NCBI GenBank assembly: GCA_021325095.1
Contig: JAJPHV010000151.1
Span: 1 to 34,727, forward strand
Direction: 5' to 3'
DNA length: 34,727 nucleotides
Source of the DNA: Chloroflexota bacterium
GTDB taxonomy: Bacteria; Chloroflexota; Anaerolineae; Aggregatilineales; UBA2796
Shown here: piece after piece, positions 7,611 to 15,023 of the stretch
How positions within the stretch are numbered: position 1 is the stretch's first letter
How the letters are laid out: each line of letters begins with the position of its first letter
Translations under genes and position numbers: made by a program
Notes under the pieces: model-generated
Told to the model about the DNA's origin: nothing
Seen by the model: only the letters and a program-made list of their open reading frames with translations
The model's database searches: none

Positions 7611-8576
7611 ATGAGGTTCGTTTCAAAGTTTTCAAGATGGCCGTTGTTAGCAGGTGCAGCGACGCTCCTGGCGGCCAGCACCCTTTTGAGCGGGCAGGCG
7701 GCGCTGGCGCAAGGGCGTCAGCCAGGTCGTCCATCCATTGGCGTCCAGGCGTTCAATGCCTGCACCGCCACCGACTATGCTGACGTCGTAGCGAAAGCCA
7801 TCGGCATCACGGCGGCGGAACTGCGCAAAGACTTGGTTGCAGGTCAGTCCTTGCAGGACATCGTTGCCGCCAAAAACGTGGATATCCAGACGGTTGCTGC
7901 CGCGCTTCAGGCAGCGCGCAAAGCCGATATTGATCAGGCAGTGAAAGATGGCGTGCTGACCCAGGACGAAGCGACGGCCCTGGAAACCCCACCAGCCGCG
8001 CCGGGCGGCAATGCTTCCGCACCAGGTGGCAATGGCAACCCGGCGAACGGGAACAATGGCAACGGGCCGAATGGTGGGAATGGTAACGCACCCAGCGGGA
8101 ACGGCCAGAGAGGCCAGCAGCCTCCCGCATTCCTGGGCAACCCGCTTCCTGACATCGGCAACATGCGTTTCCTGCTGCAACTGGAGCCCAACGCGCAGGG
8201 CGCGCCCGGCAATGGCCCCCGCGCTGGCGGCTTCCTCGGTGGCGTTTTTGGCGGCGGACTGTTCAACCTGGTCAAGCCTTACGCTGTGACCGCGCAGGCG
8301 CTTAATTTGAAATGCACCGATCTGGTCAAGACGCTGATCACGCCGCCCGGCAAATCGATTACCGCTGTCGCCGCCGATCAGAAGGTGGATACGCAGGCAG
8401 TAGTGGACGCCCTGTCCAAAGCCTATAAAGATGCGATGGCCCAGGACGTGACCGACGGCGTGATTACTCAGGCGCAATCCGACCAACTGAGCGCCAATCT
8501 GGACAAGGCAGTGGCCGCCTTCGTCAACAATCCTGCCCCGATGCAGCCCAGGCCACAGGCGACCCAGGCACAATGA
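7611..8576 (+). CDS. Secreted protein with two DUF2680-like helical repeats and an Asn/Gly linker
   Basis: 321 aa. A Sec signal peptide (about 1-34, ending Ala-Leu-Ala-Gln) is followed by a helical module at about 48-117: an Ile-Thr-Ala-Ala-Glu-Leu start, Gly-Gln-Ser-Leu-Gln-Asp-Ile, Val-Asp-Ile-Gln-Thr-Val, and a closing Asp-Gly-Val-Leu-Thr-Gln. A second copy lies near 223-300 with Gly-Lys-Ser-Ile-Thr-Ala-Val and Asp-Gly-Val-Ile-Thr-Gln. Between them is a low-complexity Pro/Gly/Asn linker (about 127-170). This arrangement resembles secreted DUF2680-type proteins of Gram-positive and Chloroflexota bacteria, of unknown function. GGAGG sits 5 bases before the ATG. The direct repeats at 7525-7560 probably control it. 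Confidence 0.8.
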   Translation: MRFVSKFSRWPLLAGAATLLAASTLLSGQAALAQGRQPGRPSIGVQAFNACTATDYADVVAKAIGITAAELRKDLVAGQSLQDIVAAKNVDIQTVAAALQAARKADIDQAVKDGVLTQDEATALETPPAAPGGNASAPGGNGNPANGNNGNGPNGGNGNAPSGNGQRGQQPPAFLGNPLPDIGNMRFLLQLEPNAQGAPGNGPRAGGFLGGVFGGGLFNLVKPYAVTAQALNLKCTDLVKTLITPPGKSITAVAADQKVDTQAVVDALSKAYKDAMAQDVTDGVITQAQSDQLSANLDKAVAAFVNNPAPMQPRPQATQAQ

Positions 8577-8617
8577 TCCGGGCGCTACCGCTGTACCGCT
8601 GACAGCGCTACTGCATA

Positions 8618-8642
8618 TCTCACCCTCTGGCCGAGGGTGAGA
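8618..8642. repeat. Short CCTCACCC-type palindrome
   Basis: TCTCACCCTC and GAGGGTGAGA form a perfect 10-bp stem with a 5-base loop, 41 bp after the stop of the secreted protein gene. The arms match the outer ends (CTCACCC / GGGTGAG) of the larger palindromes elsewhere in the window, so this looks like a minimal or decayed member. It may also end transcription, but no T run follows. Confidence 0.6.
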
Positions 8643-8786
8643 TCGTCTCTCCCCAATCGAGAAATTCCTCAACAGCAGCCGCCCTGAAGCCTGTGATCCG
8701 GGAGATAGGTCAAGCACAAAAAACAATTCTGGACTATATATATATTCTAGGATCACAATCTGCTAACATGATCGAGGTGCGGCACC

Positions 8787-9230
8787 ATGCCAAAGATCGA
8801 ACAACCCAGCTACAGCGTTGACATCGAGTGGGATAGCACCGGCAAGCCAGTCCTCTACATTATCGGGCGGGGGCGCGTCACGATGGCGAAAGACGCGCTG
8901 GACGTAATCGGTATGGCCGTCAAGATGACCGATGAAGGGCCGCACGACCACGTGTGTGCTGTGTACAACATGCTGGAGGTGACGCAAATCCCCTTCCTGG
9001 GCCGCTTCATCAGTACTGGACGTTTTCCTTCCTCAAGGCGGACGGCACACATCATCCTGGGCACGCACAGCCAGGCGCTGCGGCTGGTGGGGTCGCTGGC
9101 TGCCGTGACCAACAGCAAGCGCCTCCGCACCTACGATGTATGCACGACCCAGGAAGAGGTCGATAAGGCGGTGCAGCGCTGGCTGGCGCTGCCGGATCGG
9201 GCGAGGGCGTACACTATCAATGACATCTGA
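8787..9230 (+). CDS. STAS/SpoIIAA-like domain protein
   Basis: 147 aa, cytosolic, no signal or TM. The pattern (an early strand-turn Val-Asp-Ile-Glu-Trp, then Val-Leu-Tyr-Ile-Ile-Gly-Arg-Gly, a central His-Val-Cys-Ala-Val-Tyr-Asn strand, and a late Ile-Leu-Gly-Thr strand before Leu-Val-Gly-Ser and Thr-x-Glu-Glu-Val-Asp-Lys-Ala) resembles short SpoIIAA/STAS-like proteins common in Chloroflexota. Those are usually regulatory or ligand-binding; the function here is not known. GAGGTG lies 6 bases before the ATG. Its 3' end overlaps the next gene by 11 bp, so the two are co-translated. Confidence 0.65.
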   Translation: MPKIEQPSYSVDIEWDSTGKPVLYIIGRGRVTMAKDALDVIGMAVKMTDEGPHDHVCAVYNMLEVTQIPFLGRFISTGRFPSSRRTAHIILGTHSQALRLVGSLAAVTNSKRLRTYDVCTTQEEVDKAVQRWLALPDRARAYTINDI

Positions 9231-9510
9231 GATTGTGCGGTGCGTCTCCTGCGATGGCTACGGCTGGTTCGAGGAGGACGGCGTCACCGAGGACTGCGAT
9301 TGGTGCGGCGGGATTGGCTACGTATACCGGGATGCGGCGGGAGTCGATCACCGCATCCCGGAGAGCGATTACGCCAGAGTTTCGGACACGCTGGAACGGC
9401 TCGAAGCGGAGCGACTGCGGGAGTTGGGCTATTCGGGCACGGCCAGGCATCCGAGCGAGCAGGCGATAAGGAAACAGAATCGGGATGAATCCCAGACCTC
9501 GGCTCGATAG
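9220..9510 (+). CDS. Small zinc protein with two CXXCXGXG motifs
   Basis: 96 aa. Cys8-x-x-Cys11-x-Gly-x-Gly and Cys26-x-x-Cys29-x-Gly-x-Gly form a single DnaJ-type zinc-binding module near the N terminus, followed by a Glu/Arg-rich helical tail. There is no J domain, so this is not DnaJ; similar stand-alone modules are found in small proteins of unknown function. The ATG at 9220 overlaps the end of the STAS-like gene by 11 bp, and a longer upstream frame is only the shadow of that gene. It converges with the GT-C gene, whose stop is 3 bp away. Confidence 0.75.
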   Translation: MTSEIVRCVSCDGYGWFEEDGVTEDCDWCGGIGYVYRDAAGVDHRIPESDYARVSDTLERLEAERLRELGYSGTARHPSEQAIRKQNRDESQTSAR

Positions 9511-9513
9511 TTG

Positions 9514-11076
9514 TTACTTGCTTGCGCCCATTCCAACCGTCCGAACATGCCCATACAGAGTCATCGGGCTGGCATCGCTGCGCGGAAAGGTCGCAACAGG
9601 CCGGAAGTCGTGCAGAAAACCCGGATTCGTCACAATCGCTTTCAGCCAGAAGTCATTATCCGGCGTGTAGATTAGATAGTCCGGGGCAGCCTCCTGGAAG
9701 GCCAGCAGATAATTCTTCTGCTTGACAGCAGGAATCAAATCGGGGCGCGTTAGCCCCAGCAGATCGACAACTTCACAGCGGCAATACCAGGACAGATAGC
9801 CGACCTCAACGAACGCAACTTTTGCAGGATGTGGCGTCCTGGCGTTGATCCATGCGGCAATTCGCCGGTAAACATCATGGCTGGGCGCGCCCAGCGTTTG
9901 CTCCGGGATACTGTGCGGCAATACGACGGCAAAAACAGCGATAAGCGCTGCAACGCTGATGATCGTGCCAAGCCTCTTTTCAAGGGCCGATAGCGTTCCT
10001 TCTGACCGTCCCGGCTTCCTGTGCCTGAGCAGCCATCTGGGCAAAGCGCCAATTGCCAGGCCCGCGAAGATCACGACGATGAGCAGGATGGGCAAGACAT
10101 ACCAGTCGTAACCAGGCGCACCGACTGCGGTATAACCTACAACGAACAGCAACAGCCAGAGGGCAAGCACCAACAGTTTACGGAATTCTAAAGTTGCGAC
10201 CATAAGCCCCAGGGTCGCAAGCACCAGCCAGAAATTCACGCCCAACACCCCGAGAGACGACCACCTGACGATCAACATGGAGGCCGCAAAAGGCAAGAAT
10301 GAGAAATGGCTCCCGGTATTCACTTGAGCGGCTTTGGCTGCCAGTGTATTCGGAAGCAACGAGCCGAATGTGAACCAGGTGTAGATCGCCCAGGGAACCA
10401 AAACGATCAAGCCTCCGGCAGCCAGTCGCGCTAGCTTGCTGATCGGCGACTGGTGCTTTGCCACGTCCGACAACACCTGATAGAAGCCGAGCGCGGCAAA
10501 CATCAAAAAGCCTTCGCCACGTGTTAAGGACAACAACCCGGCGAGCAAGCCAGCCCAGAAATACCAACCTCGAAAGTAAACCACGAGACTGAGCGAGAGC
10601 AGGAAACAAAACAGGCGTGTTTCCATGCCAAGTGCTGAAATCCAGAAGCTCGTTTCGAGCAGCAGAAGCAGCGCCACGCACAGGCTTTCGAGGCGTGATA
10701 GCCCAAGCGCCGGCCCCTGCCAGGCCCAAAGCCAGGCTGTTGCCAGCCAGGCAACGACTGAAAGCGCGACGGCCAGTTGGGGCATGTCCGCAAACGGTAG
10801 CAGGCGCGACGCTACAGCCAGCAGTGCGGCGTAAAGGGGAGTTGTCGTTCCGAGGCTGGGCTTGTCTACAAATTCACCGAAGGTAAAACCTCGCCCCTCG
10901 GAGAGCGAACGCGCATAGGTCAGCGTGATGTAGGCGTCGTCGATAGGATGGGCCAGGCGTTGGCTGGCGAGGATCGGAACGCTGCTGGCGGCGATGAGGA
11001 CAATGATAATCCATACTTGCCAGAGGCGAGTTGACCTGCTGGCTTGCTCAAGCGCGCGACCTATTCCCCAGAACAT
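9514..11076 (-). CDS. Polytopic GT-C type membrane glycosyltransferase-like protein
   Basis: 520 aa with about ten hydrophobic segments and a soluble C-terminal part (about 400-520). After TM1, the first outer loop carries Asp46-Asp47-Ala-Tyr-Ile-Thr and then Tyr-Ala-Arg. This placement of acidic residues is typical of GT-C enzymes that use lipid-linked sugars (ArnT, PMT and AftB-like families). A role in adding sugars to cell-envelope material is inferred; the substrate is unknown. The ATG overlaps the stop of the yqeB-like gene (TGATG), so it is the last gene of the molybdenum-hydroxylase operon, which is an odd pairing. It may simply be carried by operon fusion. Confidence 0.8.
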   Translation of the reverse strand: MFWGIGRALEQASRSTRLWQVWIIIVLIAASSVPILASQRLAHPIDDAYITLTYARSLSEGRGFTFGEFVDKPSLGTTTPLYAALLAVASRLLPFADMPQLAVALSVVAWLATAWLWAWQGPALGLSRLESLCVALLLLLETSFWISALGMETRLFCFLLSLSLVVYFRGWYFWAGLLAGLLSLTRGEGFLMFAALGFYQVLSDVAKHQSPISKLARLAAGGLIVLVPWAIYTWFTFGSLLPNTLAAKAAQVNTGSHFSFLPFAASMLIVRWSSLGVLGVNFWLVLATLGLMVATLEFRKLLVLALWLLLFVVGYTAVGAPGYDWYVLPILLIVVIFAGLAIGALPRWLLRHRKPGRSEGTLSALEKRLGTIISVAALIAVFAVVLPHSIPEQTLGAPSHDVYRRIAAWINARTPHPAKVAFVEVGYLSWYCRCEVVDLLGLTRPDLIPAVKQKNYLLAFQEAAPDYLIYTPDNDFWLKAIVTNPGFLHDFRPVATFPRSDASPMTLYGHVRTVGMGASK

Positions 11077-11915
11077 CAGGCGTCCAGGTCGGCAATGAAG
11101 GCACGCTGCAACAGCCGCCGTATCTGCGGCGCACTCAACACTGCCTCGACCACGCCGCCGCCAATCGCCAGCGACTTGTCCGAAATGGTGAAGCAGTGTT
11201 CGCGTTTGGCACGCGGATCGAGATCGCCGATCTTGATGCCCTCCGTGACCTGTGCCGGCGTGTCCAGCAGACCCCGCAGCGTGCCGTCAAATGCAGCGCG
11301 GATCGGCACATCGTCCACGCGCGCGATCACCTCGCCTTGCTTCACGAAGTCGCCGATGTTGGCGACCTGCACCAGCTCGCCCGATTTCGGTGCGCGCAGC
11401 ACACGCTCCGGCCCCCTGCCATTGACGCTGGCGGGCACACCCGTATCCGGCTCGGCACTGCCCTGCCAGATGACACGCCCCAGCGCGTGCCCCCGGTTGG
11501 TCTCCACCACCGCGTGGCAATCCACACCCGCCACGAAGCCCGGCCCCAACGCGATGACCAGCGGCGCATCGTGAATGGTCGTATCGAGCTTGGTCTTGGC
11601 AAGGCGCGCATCGACCACCACCGGCGGGCGAAGCCGCCGGATAGTCTCGCCCGCTGGATCGACCAGCACCGGGATCGTGTCTTCGGCCAGCCGGGCCGGA
11701 ACCTCGTCCAGCGTGGCGCGGTGGGCGGTGATGCCCTCCACGACCACACTACCGTAAGGAACAGCCGAGCCGTAGCTGACCGTCGTGCGCACCATGAGCG
11801 GGCTGGCAAGCTCGGTCATGACCACCGGGAAGCCCGCCTTGAACAGCCGGTAAGCTACCCCCGATCCGAGATCGCCCGCACCGCGAATCAGCACCAGAAC
11901 GTCAAACAGCGACAT
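11076..11915 (-). CDS. yqeB: YqeB/EF2563 family molybdenum hydroxylase maturation protein
   Basis: 279 aa. The N terminus has a Rossmann-type Gly-Ala-Gly-Asp-Leu-Gly-Ser-Gly (12-19), then Thr-Glu-Leu, and a second glycine-rich Ala-Leu-Gly-Pro-Gly-Phe (122-127). Residues about 172-216 look like a biotinyl/lipoyl-type hammerhead (Ala-Pro-Lys-Ser-Gly ... Gly-Glu-Val-Ile-Ala). This order fits the EF2563/YqeB family, known from comparative genomics (Haft and Self) as an accessory factor of selenium-dependent molybdenum hydroxylases. The exact reaction is unknown. It overlaps the molybdopterin subunit gene by 14 bp and the GT-C gene by 1 base, so all three are translationally coupled. Its presence is the main argument that this hydroxylase is of the selenium-dependent class. 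Confidence 0.85.
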   Translation of the reverse strand: MSLFDVLVLIRGAGDLGSGVAYRLFKAGFPVVMTELASPLMVRTTVSYGSAVPYGSVVVEGITAHRATLDEVPARLAEDTIPVLVDPAGETIRRLRPPVVVDARLAKTKLDTTIHDAPLVIALGPGFVAGVDCHAVVETNRGHALGRVIWQGSAEPDTGVPASVNGRGPERVLRAPKSGELVQVANIGDFVKQGEVIARVDDVPIRAAFDGTLRGLLDTPAQVTEGIKIGDLDPRAKREHCFTISDKSLAIGGGVVEAVLSAPQIRRLLQRAFIADLDA

Positions 11916-14118
11916 GGTGCGCTTGCAAGTGCCTGACGACGCGATCCGGCGTCATCGGTATCGAATCGATCCACACCCCGGTGGCGTCGTGGACGGCAGC
12001 GGCAATGGCGGGCGCAATCGTCAGGAAGGGCATCTCGGCCATGCCGCGTGCACCCCAGGGGCCAATCGGGTCGGCGTATTCCAGGATGAGCGCTTTGACC
12101 TCGTGCGGTACGTCCAGCACTGTCGGGATCAGGTAGGTCGAGAGGTACGGGTTCTGGATCACGCCGTTCACGCTGACCAGATGCTCCATGATAGCGTAGC
12201 CCTGTGCCTGCACGACTGCGCCCTCGACCTGTCCCTGGACAAGCTGCGGGTTGACGGCGCGGCCCACGTCGTTGGCCGATACCACCCGAATCACATGGAC
12301 GTGGCCGGTTTCCAGGTCAACCTCGACCTCCACCGCCTGCGCCACGTAGCCGTAGGCGAAATTCGGCTCGGAGCGCCCGGTCTGCGGATCGTAGGGGGTA
12401 GTTTTGGGCGGGCGGTACTGGTAGGTGGCGATGGCCGGGCGTTCCTCGTTGCGCCATGCTTCGAGCGCACGTTCCGCCGCGCCGCGAATGGCGTTGCCCG
12501 CCATGAAGGTCATGCGCGAGGCCGAGGCACTGCCCGAATTGCTGGTCTGAGCGGTGTCCTGCGTGATCAACTCCACGCGCTCAATGGGCACGCCGACGGC
12601 CTCCGCCGCCATCTGCAAGAAGACAGTGTGTGCGCCCTGCCCGACTTCGGCCCCACCCTGACGCACGACCACTCGTTCGATCTCGGCCTTGCCGTACAAT
12701 TCGATGGTAGCCGTGTTTTGTTCAGGCGCTCCGAAGCTGAAGCCCACGTTCTTGAACCCGCAGGCAAAGCCCACGCCGCGCCGCTTCGATGGGTCGGCGG
12801 GTTGAGCCAGCGGCTTGCGCTTCCAACCATCCGGCGTTTGTTCCCAGTAGCCACTTTCGGCTGCACATTTCGCCACCACTTCCGGGATCGAAACGCCCTT
12901 CGGCAGCGGCGTCCCGACGGACAGCAGATCGCCTTCGTGCAGCACGTTCCGCGCCCGGATTTCCACCGGGTCCATGCCGAGCGCCTGGGCCAGTTTGGTC
13001 ATCTGCCCTTCGGCGGCAAACGCGCCCTGTGGCCCGCCGAAGCCCCGGAACGCGCCCGCCGGGATGTTGTTGGTGTAGACACCGTAGGTGTCGATGTGAA
13101 TGTTAGGAATGCAATACGGCCCTGTGACCATCAGGTTGGCGTTGCCCATGACTTTGGTCGTCGTGTAGGCATACGCGCCGCCATCGCCGATCACCTGCGC
13201 TTCGGCGGCCACGACCTTGCCCTCGCGCGTAGCGCCCCAGCGCGCGTAAATCTTGACCGGATGGCGCTTATGATGGCCGCGAATCGACTCCTCACGGCTC
13301 CAGATAATCTTGACCGGGCGGCGCAGCTTCATTGCGGCCAGGGCCAGGATGATCTGCACGGACATGTCCTCGCGCCCACCGAAAGCACCGCCGATGGCCG
13401 GGTAGATGATGCGCACCTGGTCGCGTTCGAGGCCGAGCGCGTGCGCCACCTGTTCCTGGTCTTCGTGCACCCACTGTCCACCCACGACTACCGTCACACG
13501 CCCTTCTTCGTCGATGTAGGAAAGGCCCGCTTCCGGTTGCAGATAGGCGTGTTCCTGCCAGGACGTGGTATAGGTGCCTTCGACCACGACGGCGGCCTGT
13601 GCCCAACCGGCCTGCATATCGCCTTTGCGAATACGATAGTGGCACAGGATGTTGTTCGGGCTGGCGGCGTGAAGCTGCGGTGCACCGTCGTCCATCGCCG
13701 CTTCCGCGTCGGTGACGATAGGCAAATCCTCGTAGTCGATCTGGATCAGGTCCCGGGCAGCGGCGGCGGCCTGTTCCGTTTCCGCCACGACCAGCGCCAC
13801 GTGGTCGGCCATGCAGCGCACGATGTCCGCGCCGGGCTTGTTACTGCCAGGGCCGCACAGCACGGGTTGATCGAAGATGATCAGCCCGTACTCGTTATTG
13901 GGCACGTCGCGGGCTGTGAAGACCGCCACCACGCCGGGGTAGGCTTCGGCACGCGACGTATCAATCGACACAATGCGCGCATGGACGCGATCCGAAAATC
14001 GAACTTTCATCCACAACTGTCCATCCATATCCAGATCGCCCGGATAGGCGGCTCGCCCGGTCACTTTGCTCACTGCGTCCGTGCGCTGAATGGTCTGTCC
14101 GACGATTGTCGTCATCAT
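11902..14118 (-). CDS. Xanthine dehydrogenase family, molybdopterin-binding large subunit
   Basis: 738 aa, the normal size of a separate Mo subunit. The a/b hammerhead domain (about 15-125) is followed by the Mo-binding region. Gly-Gly-Ala-Phe-Gly-Gly-Arg-Glu-Asp (243-251) and Gly-Ala-Phe-Arg-Gly-Phe-Gly (355-361, Arg358) match purine/aldehyde-type hydroxylases. The active-site Glu is Glu695 in Arg-Gly-Met-Ala-Glu-Met-Pro. The CO dehydrogenase signature (Ala-Tyr-Arg-Cys-Ser-Phe-Arg) is absent, so it is not a form I CODH. The substrate cannot be told: purines, aldehydes or N-heterocycles are possible. GAGGAG lies 9 bases before the ATG. It works with the fused FAD/Fe-S subunit at 15021-16430. 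Confidence 0.92.
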   Translation of the reverse strand: MMTTIVGQTIQRTDAVSKVTGRAAYPGDLDMDGQLWMKVRFSDRVHARIVSIDTSRAEAYPGVVAVFTARDVPNNEYGLIIFDQPVLCGPGSNKPGADIVRCMADHVALVVAETEQAAAAARDLIQIDYEDLPIVTDAEAAMDDGAPQLHAASPNNILCHYRIRKGDMQAGWAQAAVVVEGTYTTSWQEHAYLQPEAGLSYIDEEGRVTVVVGGQWVHEDQEQVAHALGLERDQVRIIYPAIGGAFGGREDMSVQIILALAAMKLRRPVKIIWSREESIRGHHKRHPVKIYARWGATREGKVVAAEAQVIGDGGAYAYTTTKVMGNANLMVTGPYCIPNIHIDTYGVYTNNIPAGAFRGFGGPQGAFAAEGQMTKLAQALGMDPVEIRARNVLHEGDLLSVGTPLPKGVSIPEVVAKCAAESGYWEQTPDGWKRKPLAQPADPSKRRGVGFACGFKNVGFSFGAPEQNTATIELYGKAEIERVVVRQGGAEVGQGAHTVFLQMAAEAVGVPIERVELITQDTAQTSNSGSASASRMTFMAGNAIRGAAERALEAWRNEERPAIATYQYRPPKTTPYDPQTGRSEPNFAYGYVAQAVEVEVDLETGHVHVIRVVSANDVGRAVNPQLVQGQVEGAVVQAQGYAIMEHLVSVNGVIQNPYLSTYLIPTVLDVPHEVKALILEYADPIGPWGARGMAEMPFLTIAPAIAAAVHDATGVWIDSIPMTPDRVVRHLQAHHVAV

Positions 14119-14139
14119 TGACGCCGACTCCTCAACCGT

Positions 14140-14472
14140 TCAACGTTTTCGGTAGCCCCTGCGCTGCTCTTTCGGCAAGTCTTTTTGCTTGGTCGGCAGC
14201 ACGACGTTGGTTGCGGTTTCCGGGTCCTTGCCGACCAGCAAAGAGACCAGGAAGTAGGCTACCCCCAGCAGCACCAGCCAGATCACGAAGGCGAACGCCC
14301 AACGCGCCAGGGGCATATTCTGCAACGGTATCGTGTCTCTGACCTGTCGAATTTTGACCACGACCTCGCTGGACAGCACGTAGGCAATGGCAAAGAGCGC
14401 CACCGCCGTGATCAGGCCAAACACCGGCAACAGAGGGCTGCGCTTACGGACAACCTCAGCTTTCTTGACCAT
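14140..14472 (-). CDS. Small two-TM membrane protein
   Basis: 110 aa from the ATG at 14472, chosen because GGAGG lies 8 bases upstream; the in-frame ATG at 14487 has no SD. Two hydrophobic helices (about 18-35 and 58-82) are separated by a polar loop, with basic N- and C-terminal tails, so both ends are predicted cytosolic. I do not recognise the family. It lies 21 bp before the molybdopterin subunit gene and was probably directly behind the FAD/Fe-S subunit before the insertion at 14512-15019. It may hold the hydroxylase at the membrane, but this is only context. Confidence 0.65.
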   Translation of the reverse strand: MVKKAEVVRKRSPLLPVFGLITAVALFAIAYVLSSEVVVKIRQVRDTIPLQNMPLARWAFAFVIWLVLLGVAYFLVSLLVGKDPETATNVVLPTKQKDLPKEQRRGYRKR

Positions 14473-14507
14473 AGATAACGCCTCCATGATGAAAAGATTA
14501 CGATGAG

Positions 14508-14511
14508 TCTA
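14508..14511. repeat. Left copy of a TCTA target-site duplication
   Basis: TCTA directly precedes the left terminal CCTCAC of the DUF559 element and matches TCTA at 15020-15023 directly after its right end. The minus-strand TAG in this copy is the stop codon of the DUF559 gene. Confidence 0.6.
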
Positions 14512-14943
14512 CCTCACCCCCCGACCCCCTCTCCACCCTGTGGAGAGGGGGTCGGGGGGTGAGGGTATGCGCCGCTCACGACCTACGACAGCGATTTGTT
14601 CAAGACATTCGTAGAGCGATTGGAATACCTGATCGTTGGTAAAGCGAATGACCTTGATCCCTAAGCTTGGCAAGAACTCCTGGCGGATTGCGTCTTCATC
14701 CATAGTATATGCGTGAATCCAACCGTCGACTTCAATTACAAGACGAGCATCAGAGCAGTAAAAGTCGACGATAAACTTATCAACTGGATGCTGCCGCCTG
14801 AATTTGAGATTGTCGATCTGTCTATTACGTATGTGTTCCCACAGACGATTTTCTGCCGGGGTCGGCTCGTGGCGCTTTTGACGTGCAAGCGGCTTAAGTT
14901 TTTCCCACAAATCTGGGGGTGGCTGCATTAACTTATTCACCAT
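14509..14943 (-). CDS. DUF559 family PD-(D/E)XK-like endonuclease domain protein
   Basis: 144 aa. Residues 25-120 fit DUF559 (Vsr/very-short-patch-repair-like fold): Pro-x-x-Ala-Glu31, a Leu-Lys-Phe-Arg-Arg-Gln segment, Asp60-Phe-Tyr-Cys, and Glu71-Val-Asp73-Gly. These give the usual acidic cluster of a PD-(D/E)XK nuclease. Nuclease activity is inferred; the family is largely uncharacterised. Residues 128-144 are not part of the domain but are a translation of the left palindrome, and the TAG stop is supplied by the flanking TCTA. An AAGGAG lies 11 bases before the ATG. The gene interrupts the hydroxylase operon in the same direction and is bounded by inverted palindromes, so it is best seen as the cargo or mobiliser of a mobile unit. 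Confidence 0.85.
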   Translation of the reverse strand: MVNKLMQPPPDLWEKLKPLARQKRHEPTPAENRLWEHIRNRQIDNLKFRRQHPVDKFIVDFYCSDARLVIEVDGWIHAYTMDEDAIRQEFLPSLGIKVIRFTNDQVFQSLYECLEQIAVVGRERRIPSPPDPLSTGWRGGRGVR

Positions 14944-15019
14944 CGCCTGGCTCGCTCCTTATACACGCAGTTCCACCAGATTCCCCTCTCCACGGGGTGG
15001 AGAGGGGTCGGGGGTGAGG
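14512..15019 (-). mobile_element. Putative transposon-like unit: DUF559 gene between inverted palindromes
   Basis: 508 bp. The left end (14512-14564) is a perfect inverted repeat with 25-bp arms and a CCT loop. The right end (14983-15019) is the inverted partial copy, with an 11-bp stem plus the TCGGGGGTGAGG tail. Compared as terminal inverted repeats, the outer 39 (left) and 37 (right) bases agree except for two single-C length differences and one loop base. TCTA flanks both sides. Removing the unit and one TCTA would join the FAD/Fe-S gene to the two-TM gene with a short normal gap. No known transposase is present. The call rests on structure alone. Confidence 0.65.
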
Positions 15020-15023
15020 TCTA
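15020..15023. repeat. Right copy of a TCTA target-site duplication
   Basis: TCTA directly follows the right end (GTGAGG) of the element. On the minus strand it contributes the TAG stop codon of the FAD/[2Fe-2S] subunit gene, so the insertion preserved the host reading frame exactly. Confidence 0.6.

Noticed and set aside
8731..8750. TATATATATATT run as a promoter or origin-type AT-rich site
   Set aside because: Too short and without accompanying boxes; it may assist the promoter of the gene at 8787, but no clear -35/-10 pair fits.
7647..8756. 369-codon minus-strand open frame opposite the secreted repeat protein
   Set aside because: The plus-strand frame has a signal peptide, strong SD and an internal repeat; the minus-strand product is Arg/Gly-rich without a fold.
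11914..14121. 735-codon plus-strand open frame opposite the molybdopterin subunit gene
   Set aside because: The minus strand encodes a complete hydroxylase subunit with all motifs; the antisense product shows none.
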